Positions 9,169 through 17,339 of a DNA stretch of 64,000 nucleotides are shown here, piece by piece (the stretch's first letter is position 1; every line of letters starts with the position of its first letter). The translations under genes were made by a program, and so were the position numbers. The DNA comes from Candidatus Saccharimonadota bacterium (lineage in GTDB: Bacteria > Patescibacteriota > Saccharimonadia > Saccharimonadales > UBA4665): positions 62,001 to 126,000 of the forward strand of contig DAIDIO010000001.1 of the NCBI GenBank assembly GCA_027459325.1, written 5' to 3'. Under the pieces are notes generated by a model, which ran no database searches, was not told the DNA's origin, and worked only from the letters and a program-made list of their open reading frames with translations.

Positions 9169-10260
9169 TTAGCTTTTTAGGGGCATGACTATGTGTTTGT
9201 AGTCGGCGTTATTGGGATCAGTTAGTAGTGTTGGTTCAAGTTTCCCATTAAAACCAAATTCGACCTCATCACCTGTTAGTGCGTTAAGGGCATCAAGTAA
9301 ATAGCGGGAGTTAAGAGTGATACTGCCGGTGCCTTTAATTTTAGCTTCAGCTGAGGCTGTATTCTCACCTAATTGAGAAGCTACTGATTTAATACTCAGG
9401 GTCTGATTTGACTCATCAACAACTATGGTTACACTGCCGGCACTTTCTCTGGCAAATAAACTGGAAACTTTAGTAACACTAACGAGGTCAGCCTTCTTTA
9501 GTCTGGCACTGACTGCGAAACTGCTGGGAATTAGTTTTTCGTACTCAGGATATTTACCGTCGACCTGCCTTGTTACTAGCTCAATATCGCTAAGCTTAAA
9601 CAAAACCTGCTGGCCGTCGTGGGTTATTTGTATTTCCTCATCATCATCACCGATAACTCTCAGTAAGTCCTGAAGGGCGCTGGCTGGAACAAGCATTTCT
9701 ACATCTTCTTTAACCTTACCTAATTGTTTCTCGGCTAACCTGTAGCTGTCTGTGGCAGCCATGGCTAAATTCTTATCGGTTGTTTTCAGTAAAACACCTG
9801 TTAAAACCGGTCTGGTTTCATCACTAGATGCGGCAAACACTACCTGCTGCATAGCTTTTTTAAAAGCTACAGCATTAACACTCCAGGATTTTCCGGCTTT
9901 AATAGCTGGCATAACCGGGAAGTCATCAGCCATCACGCCGTTTACAACTGAGTTGTATTTATTGGTACTAACATGTAGCTTATTACCGTCAAGTTCCAGG
10001 TTGATGATTTCTTCGGGCAGACTGCTGACGAATTCCTGCATAAGCCTAGCTGGCACGGTTATAGAACCTTCTTCAGCAATCTTCGCACCAATGTAGTGGG
10101 TGATAGCGATATCCAGGTTAGTCGCCGACAAACTTAACCTGTTCTTAGATGTCCTGATTAATACATTAGCAAGTATTGGTAGAGTTCCTCTACTGTTAGC
10201 AATTCTTGCAACAGACGATAAGGCTCGGTTTAGGTTTTCCTGGGTTACTTGAAGCTTCAT
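9169..10260 (-). CDS. dnaN: DNA polymerase III beta subunit (sliding clamp)
   Basis: 363 aa, the normal length for the ring-shaped processivity clamp. The start MKLQVTQENLNRALSSVARI, the internal RPVLTGVLL segment and the C-terminal VMPLKS are typical of the family, whose C-terminal MPxR/K end borders the peptide-binding pocket. It lies between dnaA and recF on the same strand, with a 271-bp gap to dnaA that holds DnaA boxes. Confidence 0.97.
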   Translation of the reverse strand: MKLQVTQENLNRALSSVARIANSRGTLPILANVLIRTSKNRLSLSATNLDIAITHYIGAKIAEEGSITVPARLMQEFVSSLPEEIINLELDGNKLHVSTNKYNSVVNGVMADDFPVMPAIKAGKSWSVNAVAFKKAMQQVVFAASSDETRPVLTGVLLKTTDKNLAMAATDSYRLAEKQLGKVKEDVEMLVPASALQDLLRVIGDDDEEIQITHDGQQVLFKLSDIELVTRQVDGKYPEYEKLIPSSFAVSARLKKADLVSVTKVSSLFARESAGSVTIVVDESNQTLSIKSVASQLGENTASAEAKIKGTGSITLNSRYLLDALNALTGDEVEFGFNGKLEPTLLTDPNNADYKHIVMPLKS

Positions 10261-10531
10261 TATTTAGTGGCCTTTCTATAACTAACAATAAAAGTATTTA
10301 ATAAAATAGTTATTGTTGTTGGTGTTTATAAAAAATGTGTAAAAGCCACCCTGGAACAGATTAATTTTAACCCAAAAGGCTGTGTAAAAGGCCTGTGCAA
10401 TGCTGGGTACAATACTGGTAAAAACCAACCTGTTTATACACGACACTATTCTACAACACGTTGGCTGTGTGTAAAAAATCTTACACTGCACACAGGATAC
10501 TGCTATCTCGTCCACAACCTTTCCCCAAGCT
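10261..10531. other. dnaA-dnaN intergenic region with DnaA boxes (part of oriC)
   Basis: This 271-bp gap has no supported gene. It contains three copies of TTTTACACA on the minus strand (10336-10344, 10381-10389, 10468-10476), each fitting TTWTNCACA, and TTATACACG on the plus strand (10434-10442, one mismatch). The dnaN-proximal part (10270-10340) is AT-rich and could serve as an unwinding element. Several TGTGTAAAA copies all in one orientation resemble an ordered DnaA-binding array. Confidence 0.7.
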
Positions 10532-11890
10532 TTACGCATACAATTGCTCTTTGATTTCGGTGATAGCAGAACGAAGTCCAGCATCAATTTGTGATTCTTG
10601 AGCTATTTTTCGAACGGAATGCATAGCGGTGGTATGGTCTTTGCGGCCTAACTCATGCGCTATTTTTGGGTAACTTAAGCGTAGTTCTTCGTGAAGTATA
10701 TACATGGCTACCTGACGAGGCACGACAATGTCTTTATCTCTTTTAGGACCAACCAAATCTTCTAGCGGTACCTGGAAATGCTTAGCGGTCCGCTCAATAA
10801 TTTGTTTGGCGCTTAAGTGTTTGGGACGACCCTTATTGACATTTAGCAGGCTGGCAGCAATGGCGACGGTTGGAGTTATGCTTCTAACGTCACACCAAGC
10901 AAGAAGCTGGTTTAAGGCGCCCTCAAGCTCTCTAACGTTAGATGTAACCAAACTGGCTAGATATTCAACTACTTCTGGTTCCAATTCAACCTGGTTGGCT
11001 TCGGCCTTGGTCTGGATAATGGCACACCTGGTTTCAAAGTCAGGAGCCTGCATATCTATACTCATGCCGCCGGCAAAGCGGGATTTCAATCTGTTTTCGA
11101 GCATAGCTATGTCTTTTGGCGGCTTATCTGAACTTATAATGATTTGCTTGTTGGCTTGATGAAGAGTGTTAAAGGTGTGGAAGAATTCTTCCTGAATCTT
11201 ATCTTTGCCAGCTAGGAACTGCACATCATCAACAATAAGAACGTCAGCCGATCGGTAGTGATTAGCGAAAGTTGCGGTAGTCCGGGCACGAAGGGCTATA
11301 ACAAACTCTCGGACAAATTGTTCGGTAGCGATATAGAGAACTTTGGCATCCGGGTTACGGGCTTGCAAACCGTTACCGACAGCTTGAATAAGGTGGGTTT
11401 TGCCAATCCCTACACCACCGTAAAGATATAGCGGATTATATTTAAGACCGGGCTGGGCAGCCACAGCCTGACAGGCGGCAAAGGCCAGTTCGTTGCCATC
11501 ACCGACCACAAAATTATCGAAGGTATATCGCTCGTTAAGAGTTGGCCGGCCGGAGGTTGTTTGGGTGGTTATCCGTGGTTCAGGTCGTTCTTCTTCCTGG
11601 TCATCGGTTTCGCTGAATTCTTCTTCAGGCGCCTTCTGCATTTTTGAAGGAATCATCTTATAGACAACTTCTTTTACCTCTATACCCTGTTTTTTAAGGG
11701 TTGATAGGACCAGATCATTGAACTTTTTCTCAATAGTTTCTTTAACGAAGACGTTTGTAACACCAATGATTACTTGACCGTCTTCAGCTTTTAGTAAGGC
11801 AGTATTTTTAAAATAAGTTAAATACGCCGGTCTTGTTACAGATATCTCTAGCTCGCCTAGTACTGCTTGCCAGACATCGTCTTGCACCAC
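10532..11890 (-). CDS. dnaA: Chromosomal replication initiator protein DnaA
   Basis: About 452 aa starting at GTG 11890 (next codon also GTG). An in-frame ATG at 11947 lies inside a DnaA box and would add a non-conserved leader, while AGAGG sits just before the GTG pair; the GTG start gives VVQDDVWQAVLGELE, the normal domain I start. DnaA opens the origin. Seen are the AAA+ Walker A GGVGIGKTHL, Walker B VLIVDDVQFL, and the domain IV helix-turn-helix signature RKDHTTAMHSVRKI. The acidic stretch EEEFSETDDQEEE marks the domain II linker. Its promoter region carries DnaA boxes, so autoregulation is likely. Confidence 0.96.
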   Translation of the reverse strand: MVQDDVWQAVLGELEISVTRPAYLTYFKNTALLKAEDGQVIIGVTNVFVKETIEKKFNDLVLSTLKKQGIEVKEVVYKMIPSKMQKAPEEEFSETDDQEEERPEPRITTQTTSGRPTLNERYTFDNFVVGDGNELAFAACQAVAAQPGLKYNPLYLYGGVGIGKTHLIQAVGNGLQARNPDAKVLYIATEQFVREFVIALRARTTATFANHYRSADVLIVDDVQFLAGKDKIQEEFFHTFNTLHQANKQIIISSDKPPKDIAMLENRLKSRFAGGMSIDMQAPDFETRCAIIQTKAEANQVELEPEVVEYLASLVTSNVRELEGALNQLLAWCDVRSITPTVAIAASLLNVNKGRPKHLSAKQIIERTAKHFQVPLEDLVGPKRDKDIVVPRQVAMYILHEELRLSYPKIAHELGRKDHTTAMHSVRKIAQESQIDAGLRSAITEIKEQLYA

Positions 11891-12176
11891 TTTGTTACCT
11901 CTTCTTTGTAATAGACTACTATAACTAAAATAGCAGAAGTTTTCCACATATTAATATAGGCTTGTGTAAGTTTTTTAACTTTATTTTTAGCACCAGCCCC
12001 AAAAGAGTGGAATTGTACACAGCTAGGGTCCACCCCAGTTATATTTGTGGATAATAGCCACCCCATAGTGGATAAAACAGCCAGATGCGAGGTAAATTAT
12101 TGTTAAATCTACTCTGTTTTTTACCAGTTCATTAAAAATTCATTAATTAAATAGCTAAACTTTTGACCACTAATTA
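11891..12176. other. dnaA upstream region with DnaA boxes (probable oriC core)
   Basis: A gene-free stretch between divergent dnaA and the pilin gene. DnaA boxes: TTTTCCACA at 11940-11948 (plus), TTGTACACA at 12013-12021 (plus, one mismatch), perfect TTATCCACA at 12046-12054 (minus), and TTATCCACT at 12067-12075 (minus, one mismatch); the last two are 21 bp apart, two helical turns. An AT-rich block at about 12100-12160 could be the unwinding element. Together with the dnaA-dnaN gap this forms a bipartite origin around dnaA. Confidence 0.7.
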
Positions 12177-12192
12177 CCTCCTCTTGTAAAAC
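12163..12192 (+). promoter_or_regulatory. Possible promoter of the second secretion operon
   Basis: TTGACC (12163-12168) is followed after 18 bp by TAAAAC (12187-12192). The -35 is good and the -10 weak. If this is the promoter, transcription would start near 12199, inside the inverted repeat described next. Confidence 0.35.
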
Positions 12193-12206
12193 CAAACCAG
12201 AGGAGG
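12177..12206 (+). promoter_or_regulatory. Inverted repeat that pairs with the pilin ribosome binding site
   Basis: CCTCCTCT (12177-12184) is the exact reverse complement of AGAGGAGG (12199-12206), which is the very strong Shine-Dalgarno sequence of the pilin gene (ATG at 12213). The arms are separated by 14 nt. If the transcript starts upstream of 12177, the 8-bp stem would hide the ribosome binding site. It could also be a protein operator. Confidence 0.5.
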
Positions 12207-12212
12207 GATTTA

Positions 12213-12542
12213 ATGAAAACAATAACAAAGAGTCTTAGTACAGGTATTCTGTTGCCGCTATTTTTTTATGGACAAGCGTTTGCTGCAACTGCCGGCATAG
12301 CGCAGGTTCAAAGCTTTTTACAAAACGTTATTACCACTATAGCCGGATTGGCCGGCTTAATTGCAACCGGCTTTTTTGTAGTTGGAGGACTTCGCTATAT
12401 TACTAGCTCAGGCAACCCGCAGCATCTGGAAAGGGCCAAAAGAACCATCTTCTTCTCCGCAGCCGGGCTGGCTATTACGATTGCCGCTTTTGTTCTCAGT
12501 AACATTGTGTCCGGTCTAGCAACTAACGCCTTTGGAGCCTAA
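12213..12542 (+). CDS. VirB2/TrbC-like pilin subunit
   Basis: 109 aa. It has a signal peptide (about 1-24, ending AFA-AT), then two hydrophobic segments (about 35-60 and 77-103) separated by a short polar loop GLRYITSSGNPQHLERAKRT. This two-helix hairpin layout is that of VirB2/TrbC pilins, which form conjugative or secretion pili; the YxTSSGNP...A(K/R) loop is also repeated in the next gene. A perfect AGGAGG precedes the ATG. First gene of the secretion operon 12213-17031. Confidence 0.8.
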   Translation: MKTITKSLSTGILLPLFFYGQAFAATAGIAQVQSFLQNVITTIAGLAGLIATGFFVVGGLRYITSSGNPQHLERAKRTIFFSAAGLAITIAAFVLSNIVSGLATNAFGA

Positions 12543-12554
12543 AAGGACCACTCA

Positions 12555-13739
12555 ATGACTCTATCGCTTTTAGCCAACTCAACTTCATCGGCAATGGCTT
12601 CATATGTCAGCCCGATAGTCACGAGTATGAGCATACTTGCCGGTCTGGTTTGTGTGACATTGCTAGTAAACGCCGGCCTTCACTACACAACCAGCACAGG
12701 CAATCCGGAAAAGTTAGCACACGCCAAAAAGATCATAAAAGACGCGCTTATTGGTCTAATAATCGTTATAGGCGCAGCAACCTTTACGGCTATTCTTACC
12801 CATGCTTACGGCAGCCCGACCGCACATATTAGTGAGCATTTACCGAGTTTCGGTAGCGTAAAACCTACTTCTGCCTCCTTTAGCCTCGTAGACGTCATCA
12901 TTAAAGCTATTACCGGTGTGCTTAATTATTTAATACAGTCTATTGGTAAACCAATTATTAATGCACTTAGCTACTTCACTAAAGGCACTCCCTTAATGGT
13001 CAGCAGTCCTGGAGTTTTTAAAATGTGGCTTGGTGTTTTAGGTATATCTGACGCGTTGTTTGTCCTGGTGCTGGCTATGGTTGGTTTTCATGTAATGAGC
13101 GCCAGCAGCTTAGGCCTAGACGAAATAAGTCTTAGGCATCTGACGCCACGCATTGGACTAACATTTGTATTAATTAACAGTTCGATCTTCGCGGTTGATG
13201 CGGTCATAGGGTTATCTAATGCCATGATCAGCGCACTTTATGCTGGCTTCGGTAGTCTTAACGTTTGGAGTGTTCTCAGTGCAATCGCAGATCAGTCGGG
13301 GATTATGAGCCTTGCGGCCTTATTAATTATGATGGTTTTTATAGTTATCGCCTTTATTTTGCTCGTGTATTACGTCGGCCGGTTAGTCACCCTATATTTA
13401 GGGGCGGTGCTAGCGCCGCTGGTGATATTACTATGGCTACTGCCAAGCTTTACGGATTTTGCGACGTCGGCTATTAAGAGTTATATCACAACCGTATTTG
13501 TTTTATTTATACACGTAATAATCCTGCTGCTGGCCGGATCAATACTGTCATCGCTGATTGCTGGCTCCACCAACCCCGACCCAATTATGTCGCTGGTAGT
13601 TGGTATTTCTACACTTGTAGCACTTCTTAAAACCCAGGGTGTCATGACCCAGTATAACTATGCCAGTATTGGGCCTAAGTCCCTCAAACGGTTGAGCAGC
13701 CAACTAATGAACAGCATCAGTCATGCGGCAAGGGCCTAA
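12555..13739 (+). CDS. VirB6-like polytopic membrane protein with pilin-like N-terminal module
   Basis: 394 aa. Residues about 15-80 repeat the two-helix pilin pattern of the preceding gene (LHYTTSTGNPEKLAHAKKII against LRYITSSGNPQHLERAKRTI). The rest has several long hydrophobic segments, including LLIMMVFIVIAFILLVYYVGRLVTLYL and a segment near IKSYITTVFVLFIHVIILLLA, as in VirB6/TrbL inner-membrane channel proteins. It lies 12 bp after the pilin gene and 5 bp before prgI. It should form the membrane core of the secretion channel; the family call rests on topology and context. Confidence 0.7.
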   Translation: MTLSLLANSTSSAMASYVSPIVTSMSILAGLVCVTLLVNAGLHYTTSTGNPEKLAHAKKIIKDALIGLIIVIGAATFTAILTHAYGSPTAHISEHLPSFGSVKPTSASFSLVDVIIKAITGVLNYLIQSIGKPIINALSYFTKGTPLMVSSPGVFKMWLGVLGISDALFVLVLAMVGFHVMSASSLGLDEISLRHLTPRIGLTFVLINSSIFAVDAVIGLSNAMISALYAGFGSLNVWSVLSAIADQSGIMSLAALLIMMVFIVIAFILLVYYVGRLVTLYLGAVLAPLVILLWLLPSFTDFATSAIKSYITTVFVLFIHVIILLLAGSILSSLIAGSTNPDPIMSLVVGISTLVALLKTQGVMTQYNYASIGPKSLKRLSSQLMNSISHAARA

Positions 13740-13744
13740 AAGCA

Positions 13745-14227
13745 GTGAAAACTGTAAGCATACCAGCCCAAATAACCAGCGTGGAGGACCGGATTGTCGG
13801 CGGCCTGACACTAGCGCAACTCGGCTTAATTGCGGCGCCCGTATTTATCGACTTCGCTATTTATGTGGCGCTTCCTAGGCCCATGAAATTAAATATCTAT
13901 AAAATCTGTTTAATTTTTCTAATCTCATCATTTCTTCTAATCCTAGCTTTACGCCTTAAAGGCAAGCTGGTGCTTTTTTGGCTTTTAACTCTTATTTCTT
14001 TTCGTGTGCGGCCTAAACTTTTTGTTTACGACAAGAATACACTTGCCTACAGAACAGCCCTTACATCAGAAAGTCGGGGCGAGAGTGCTACCTCAACCCT
14101 ACAAGAAGCTAAGGGACCGGAACCTGTTAAGCAGGATAAGTATTACCAACCGAAATCCAGTCACAAGATTAGTTTTATAGAAGAAAGGAAGGGTAAACTC
14201 CATGTTTACGTTGGTGAAACCATCTAG
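13745..14227 (+). CDS. PrgI family protein (VirB3-like)
   Basis: 160 aa, starting at GTG 13745. The N-terminus (VSIPAQITSVEDRIVGGLTLAQ) followed by two membrane segments (about 25-45 and 51-71) is typical of PrgI, the Gram-positive counterpart of VirB3 that partners VirB4. The C-terminal 60 residues are polar and likely cytoplasmic. Its end overlaps the next gene by 26 bp, which points to translational coupling. Confidence 0.85.
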   Translation: MKTVSIPAQITSVEDRIVGGLTLAQLGLIAAPVFIDFAIYVALPRPMKLNIYKICLIFLISSFLLILALRLKGKLVLFWLLTLISFRVRPKLFVYDKNTLAYRTALTSESRGESATSTLQEAKGPEPVKQDKYYQPKSSHKISFIEERKGKLHVYVGETI

Positions 14228-14816
14228 CCATCTGTCTTCAAGGGAGCAAATTGGCCTTAAGGGCGTCAGAAATGACATTCTCTTGCTGCCCAATAACAAA
14301 TACCGGCTAGTTTTAGAAGTCAGCTCAGTCAATTTTGAACTTAAAAGTGAAGCCGAACAAGACCATATAATTGAAAACTACCAGAATTTCTTAAATGCTC
14401 TGCCTTGTTCGCTGCAAATACTGTTTAGAACCCGGGCGATGGATTTAGATAACTACTTGGCTTCTTTTGAAGACAGAGCCCTGAGAGCAGCATCTAAAAT
14501 ACAGTCTGAAAATCTAAGTAATTACTGTAAATTTGTTAAAACTCTGGTGTCTGACAACAAGATTCTTAGCCGTAGTTTTTATATAGTTGTGCCAATAGAT
14601 ACCGACGATAGCACGGATATTGAATCAATCAGTAATCAACTCAAGCTACTGGAAGACATCATTAAAAAGGGCCTGGAAAGACTAGGCATGCAAACCCGGC
14701 GGCTGTCGGGTCTGGAAATTCTAGATCTTTTTTACAGCTTCTATAATCCGGAAAAATCCAAGAGCCAATCTATAACCAATCAGGTACTCAGCCTAATTAA
14801 TGGAGCGTACGTTTAA
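14202..14816 (+). CDS. TraC-like domain protein of the secretion operon
   Basis: 204 aa, soluble. The segment YRLVLEVSSVNFELKSEAEQ followed by FLNALPCSLQILFRTR is characteristic of the TraC-like domain encoded between PrgI and VirB4 in Gram-positive and Patescibacteria type IV secretion loci, where it may stand in for a VirB4 N-terminal region. It overlaps prgI and shares TAATG with VirB4, so the three products are made together. Exact biochemical role unknown. Confidence 0.7.
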   Translation: MFTLVKPSSHLSSREQIGLKGVRNDILLLPNNKYRLVLEVSSVNFELKSEAEQDHIIENYQNFLNALPCSLQILFRTRAMDLDNYLASFEDRALRAASKIQSENLSNYCKFVKTLVSDNKILSRSFYIVVPIDTDDSTDIESISNQLKLLEDIIKKGLERLGMQTRRLSGLEILDLFYSFYNPEKSKSQSITNQVLSLINGAYV

Positions 14817-16519
14817 TGTTGGGCCTAAATAGATCGCCAGCCAAAGTTCGTTTAATTGAGCACGGCGAGCAGGACAGCATAGACCTTATTTCCTACGAAG
14901 CCTTACGAGAAGATTCGTCTTACATTGAACTCGATGGAAAACTTGTTAGGTCACTATTCATTTCCGGCTACCCCTATACCGCCTCATCCGGCTGGCTAAA
15001 TAGTTTGATTAACTTTAATAATAATATTGATGTCAGCTATCACCTGGATATAGTTGACGCAAATTTATCGTTACCGAAACTCAACCGAAAGATAACCGAA
15101 TTTGAATCAACCAAACGATCGATGGTACGCAGTGGTCAATTGGTTGGCCCGGAGGTGACTGACCCTCTGGACTCGGCCATAAGCCTTCGTAATAAGATTA
15201 TGCGCGGCCAGGAAAAACTCTTTCAAGTTTCAATTTACATGCTGGTGAGCGGTAATACTATTGAGGAGCTGGATAAGGTAACAAAATTACTAGAGACTAC
15301 GCTCGCGGCCCGCATGTTTTACACTAAAGTCGCTCGCTACCAACAGCTCGATTCCATGCAATCGGTATTACCTAGAGCCGAGGATTTGTTATCGCAAAAA
15401 CGTAACCTCGACAGTAGTTCGGCGGCTTTAACATTTCCATTTATGTCGTCTGAGCTGGTTCAGGAAAACGGCATTTTATACGGCGTTAATAAATCCAATA
15501 ACTCTTTAGTAATCCTAGACCGCTTCAGCTTAAATAATGCAAACAGTATTGTCTTTGCTGAATCCGGCAGCGGTAAAAGTTATGCCACTAAAGTCGAGAT
15601 ACTCAGGCAACTTTTGAGCGGCACCAAAGTTATAGTTATAGACCCGGAAAGGGAATACAAACTGTTATGTAAGTCGGTCAAAGGTAGCTATATTAAGTTG
15701 TCGGCCAAGTCGGCACAGAAGATTAACCCATTTGATCTAGCTACCACCGAACGCACGCGCAGGGATTTAGCTGAACATACCCAGGATTTAATTGAACTAC
15801 TGTCATTAATGTGTGAGGGCGTGTCTCCCAGAGAAAAAGCTGGCCTAGACAAAGCAATACTAAGCATTTATAAGAAACATCCTAAAACCGCCCCGCTACT
15901 GGAAAATCTTTATGAAGAATTGCACCACTTAGGCCAACTAAAGCTCTGTGAACGGCTGGAAAAATATATTAGTGGTAGCTTAGCTGAAGTATTTAACGCA
16001 CCCACCAACATCAAGTTAAGCAACGATTTAGTGGTTTTTGATATTAAGGATATGCCAGACAGTTTGCGGCAAATTATGATGATGATAATCTCGAACTTTG
16101 TATCTAACCAGGTAAAACTTAAACCCCAGAAAAGGTTACTGGTAATCGATGAAGCCTGGACGCTGCTTGAACATGAACAAAGCGCCAGGTTTATTACCGG
16201 ACTGGTTAGGCGGGCCCGCAAGTATTATCTTGGCGTATCAATAATATCCCAAGCCGCCAACGATTTTCTCTCTAATGATTATGGACGCGCCATTGCCTCT
16301 CAAAGTAGTCTCCGGATACTAATGCGACAGGACAGTACGACTATTAGTAATATAGTGTCCCAGTTTGGCTTAAGTGAATATGAAAGGAACTATTTACTGA
16401 TCAGCGGAAAAGGGGAAGCTTTATTGATTGCCGATCAAAACCATGTAGCCGTAAAAGTAATTGCTTCTACTCAGGAACATCCGCTAATAACCACCAACCC
16501 GGCAGAAATATATTTATGA
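14816..16519 (+). CDS. virB4: VirB4-like type IV secretion ATPase (second copy)
   Basis: 567 aa. Walker A ESGSGKS (about 249-255), VIDPEREY shortly after, and Walker B LLVIDEAW (D445/E446). The N-terminal part (LFISGYPYTASSGWLNSLINF) matches the first VirB4 (YYVYGYPRQVYTGWLSGMVNL). It powers the machine encoded by this operon. It starts within the previous stop (TAATG) and ends overlapping the next start (ATGA). The two VirB4 copies differ enough to suggest separate machines and not a recent duplication. Confidence 0.92.
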   Translation: MLGLNRSPAKVRLIEHGEQDSIDLISYEALREDSSYIELDGKLVRSLFISGYPYTASSGWLNSLINFNNNIDVSYHLDIVDANLSLPKLNRKITEFESTKRSMVRSGQLVGPEVTDPLDSAISLRNKIMRGQEKLFQVSIYMLVSGNTIEELDKVTKLLETTLAARMFYTKVARYQQLDSMQSVLPRAEDLLSQKRNLDSSSAALTFPFMSSELVQENGILYGVNKSNNSLVILDRFSLNNANSIVFAESGSGKSYATKVEILRQLLSGTKVIVIDPEREYKLLCKSVKGSYIKLSAKSAQKINPFDLATTERTRRDLAEHTQDLIELLSLMCEGVSPREKAGLDKAILSIYKKHPKTAPLLENLYEELHHLGQLKLCERLEKYISGSLAEVFNAPTNIKLSNDLVVFDIKDMPDSLRQIMMMIISNFVSNQVKLKPQKRLLVIDEAWTLLEHEQSARFITGLVRRARKYYLGVSIISQAANDFLSNDYGRAIASQSSLRILMRQDSTTISNIVSQFGLSEYERNYLLISGKGEALLIADQNHVAVKVIASTQEHPLITTNPAEIYL

Positions 16520-17031
16520 ATCCAATATTTCTTATTGTTAGCCTTCGAGGGTTAAGGAAAGAAATTCTTTTTACTGCTTTATTTTTGGTATTTATGCTTA
16601 GCGCGCCGGTTGTTAGCGTATTTGCTCTCACTCACGTCAGTAACAGCGCCCAGGCCGGGCAGGTATATAACGCCTCAAGTTATCCGGGCGATTACTATGC
16701 TTGGGGTAACTGCACTTGGTGGGTTTCAATCAGGCGGAGCCAGATCAACGAACCAATACCTAATACTTGGGGTAATGCTGCAACCTGGGCCTACTATGCG
16801 GCACAGCAAGGTTATTTAGTTGATCACACCCCATCGTACGGCTCTATAATGCAGATACCCAATGTCGATAACGGTCTTGGGCATGTAGCGTTTGTAGAAA
16901 GTGTAGACCCGGACGGCACCTGGCATATATCGGAAATGAATGTCCTCGGCCTTGATGCGGTCGATTATAAGGCAATGCCACCGTCAGCGGCGGCTGACTA
17001 TAACTTTATACACCAGAAGGCATTACCATAA
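16516..17031 (+). CDS. Secreted CHAP-domain peptidoglycan hydrolase
   Basis: 171 aa. A hydrophobic signal segment (about 12-36) precedes a CHAP domain. The catalytic Cys is in GNCTWW (C66), and the catalytic His is in LGHVAFVE (H123), followed by WHISEMN. CHAP enzymes are amidases or endopeptidases that cut peptidoglycan; here the enzyme probably opens the wall for the secretion channel, a VirB1-like role. It overlaps VirB4 by ATGA and closes the operon. Confidence 0.9.
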   Translation: MNPIFLIVSLRGLRKEILFTALFLVFMLSAPVVSVFALTHVSNSAQAGQVYNASSYPGDYYAWGNCTWWVSIRRSQINEPIPNTWGNAATWAYYAAQQGYLVDHTPSYGSIMQIPNVDNGLGHVAFVESVDPDGTWHISEMNVLGLDAVDYKAMPPSAAADYNFIHQKALP

Positions 17032-17035
17032 GACA

Positions 17036-17072
17036 TGTACTTAAGTTGACAATGTAAGTACAGGTAAGTACA
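17036..17072. promoter_or_regulatory. Repeat cluster, probable antitoxin operator
   Basis: GTAAGTACA occurs twice as direct repeats (17054-17062 and 17064-17072), 10 bp apart so on the same DNA face, and an inverted copy TGTACTTA lies at 17036-17043. The repeats cover the promoter spacer and -10 box, the expected place for autorepression by an AbrB/MazE-fold antitoxin. Confidence 0.6.
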
Positions 17073-17074
17073 AT
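17046..17074 (+). promoter_or_regulatory. Sigma70-type promoter of the toxin-antitoxin pair
   Basis: TTGACA (17046-17051), exact consensus, and TACAAT (17069-17074) with a 17-bp spacer. Transcription should begin near 17081, so the message would be leaderless from the second in-frame ATG at 17082. Confidence 0.8.
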
Positions 17075-17075
17075 T

Positions 17076-17339
17076 ATGAATATGACTAAAGCCATCGTAA
17101 CCAAAACCGGCAATTCCTATGCCCTTAGAGTGCCTAAAAAATATATTACCGATAATGAACTAAAACTGGGGGACGTTGTAGACATTGAGAATCCCCTGCA
17201 AAAACAGCGACAAGCCCTGGATGCGCTTCTAGAATACGGTAAAAAGCGCGGGCCTCTAAGCGACAGTGAAGAGCTAGTTACTTGGCAGCGGAAAGAACGA
17301 TCTGATTGGGGCGGGCGCCTAAAGAAACAAAGAGCATGA
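17076..17339 (+). CDS. AbrB/MazE-fold antitoxin (VapB-like)
   Basis: 87 aa from ATG 17076, or 85 aa from ATG 17082, which fits the promoter position better. TKAIVTKTGNSYALRVPKKYI is a SpoVT/AbrB swapped-hairpin DNA-binding domain; the C-terminal half is charged and should bind the toxin. It overlaps the PIN toxin gene by ATGA, the normal layout of vapBC, and probably represses its own promoter through the adjacent repeats. Confidence 0.85.
   Translation: MNMTKAIVTKTGNSYALRVPKKYITDNELKLGDVVDIENPLQKQRQALDALLEYGKKRGPLSDSEELVTWQRKERSDWGGRLKKQRA

Noticed and set aside
11891-11947. Upstream ATG start for dnaA at 11947
   Set aside because: It lies within a DnaA box and adds residues without similarity to DnaA; GTG at 11890 has a ribosome site and gives the normal domain I start.
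17306-17335. Longer start for the PIN toxin at 17306
   Set aside because: PIN domains begin with the hydrophobic strand and first Asp; the ATG at 17336 overlaps the antitoxin stop as in other vapBC pairs.
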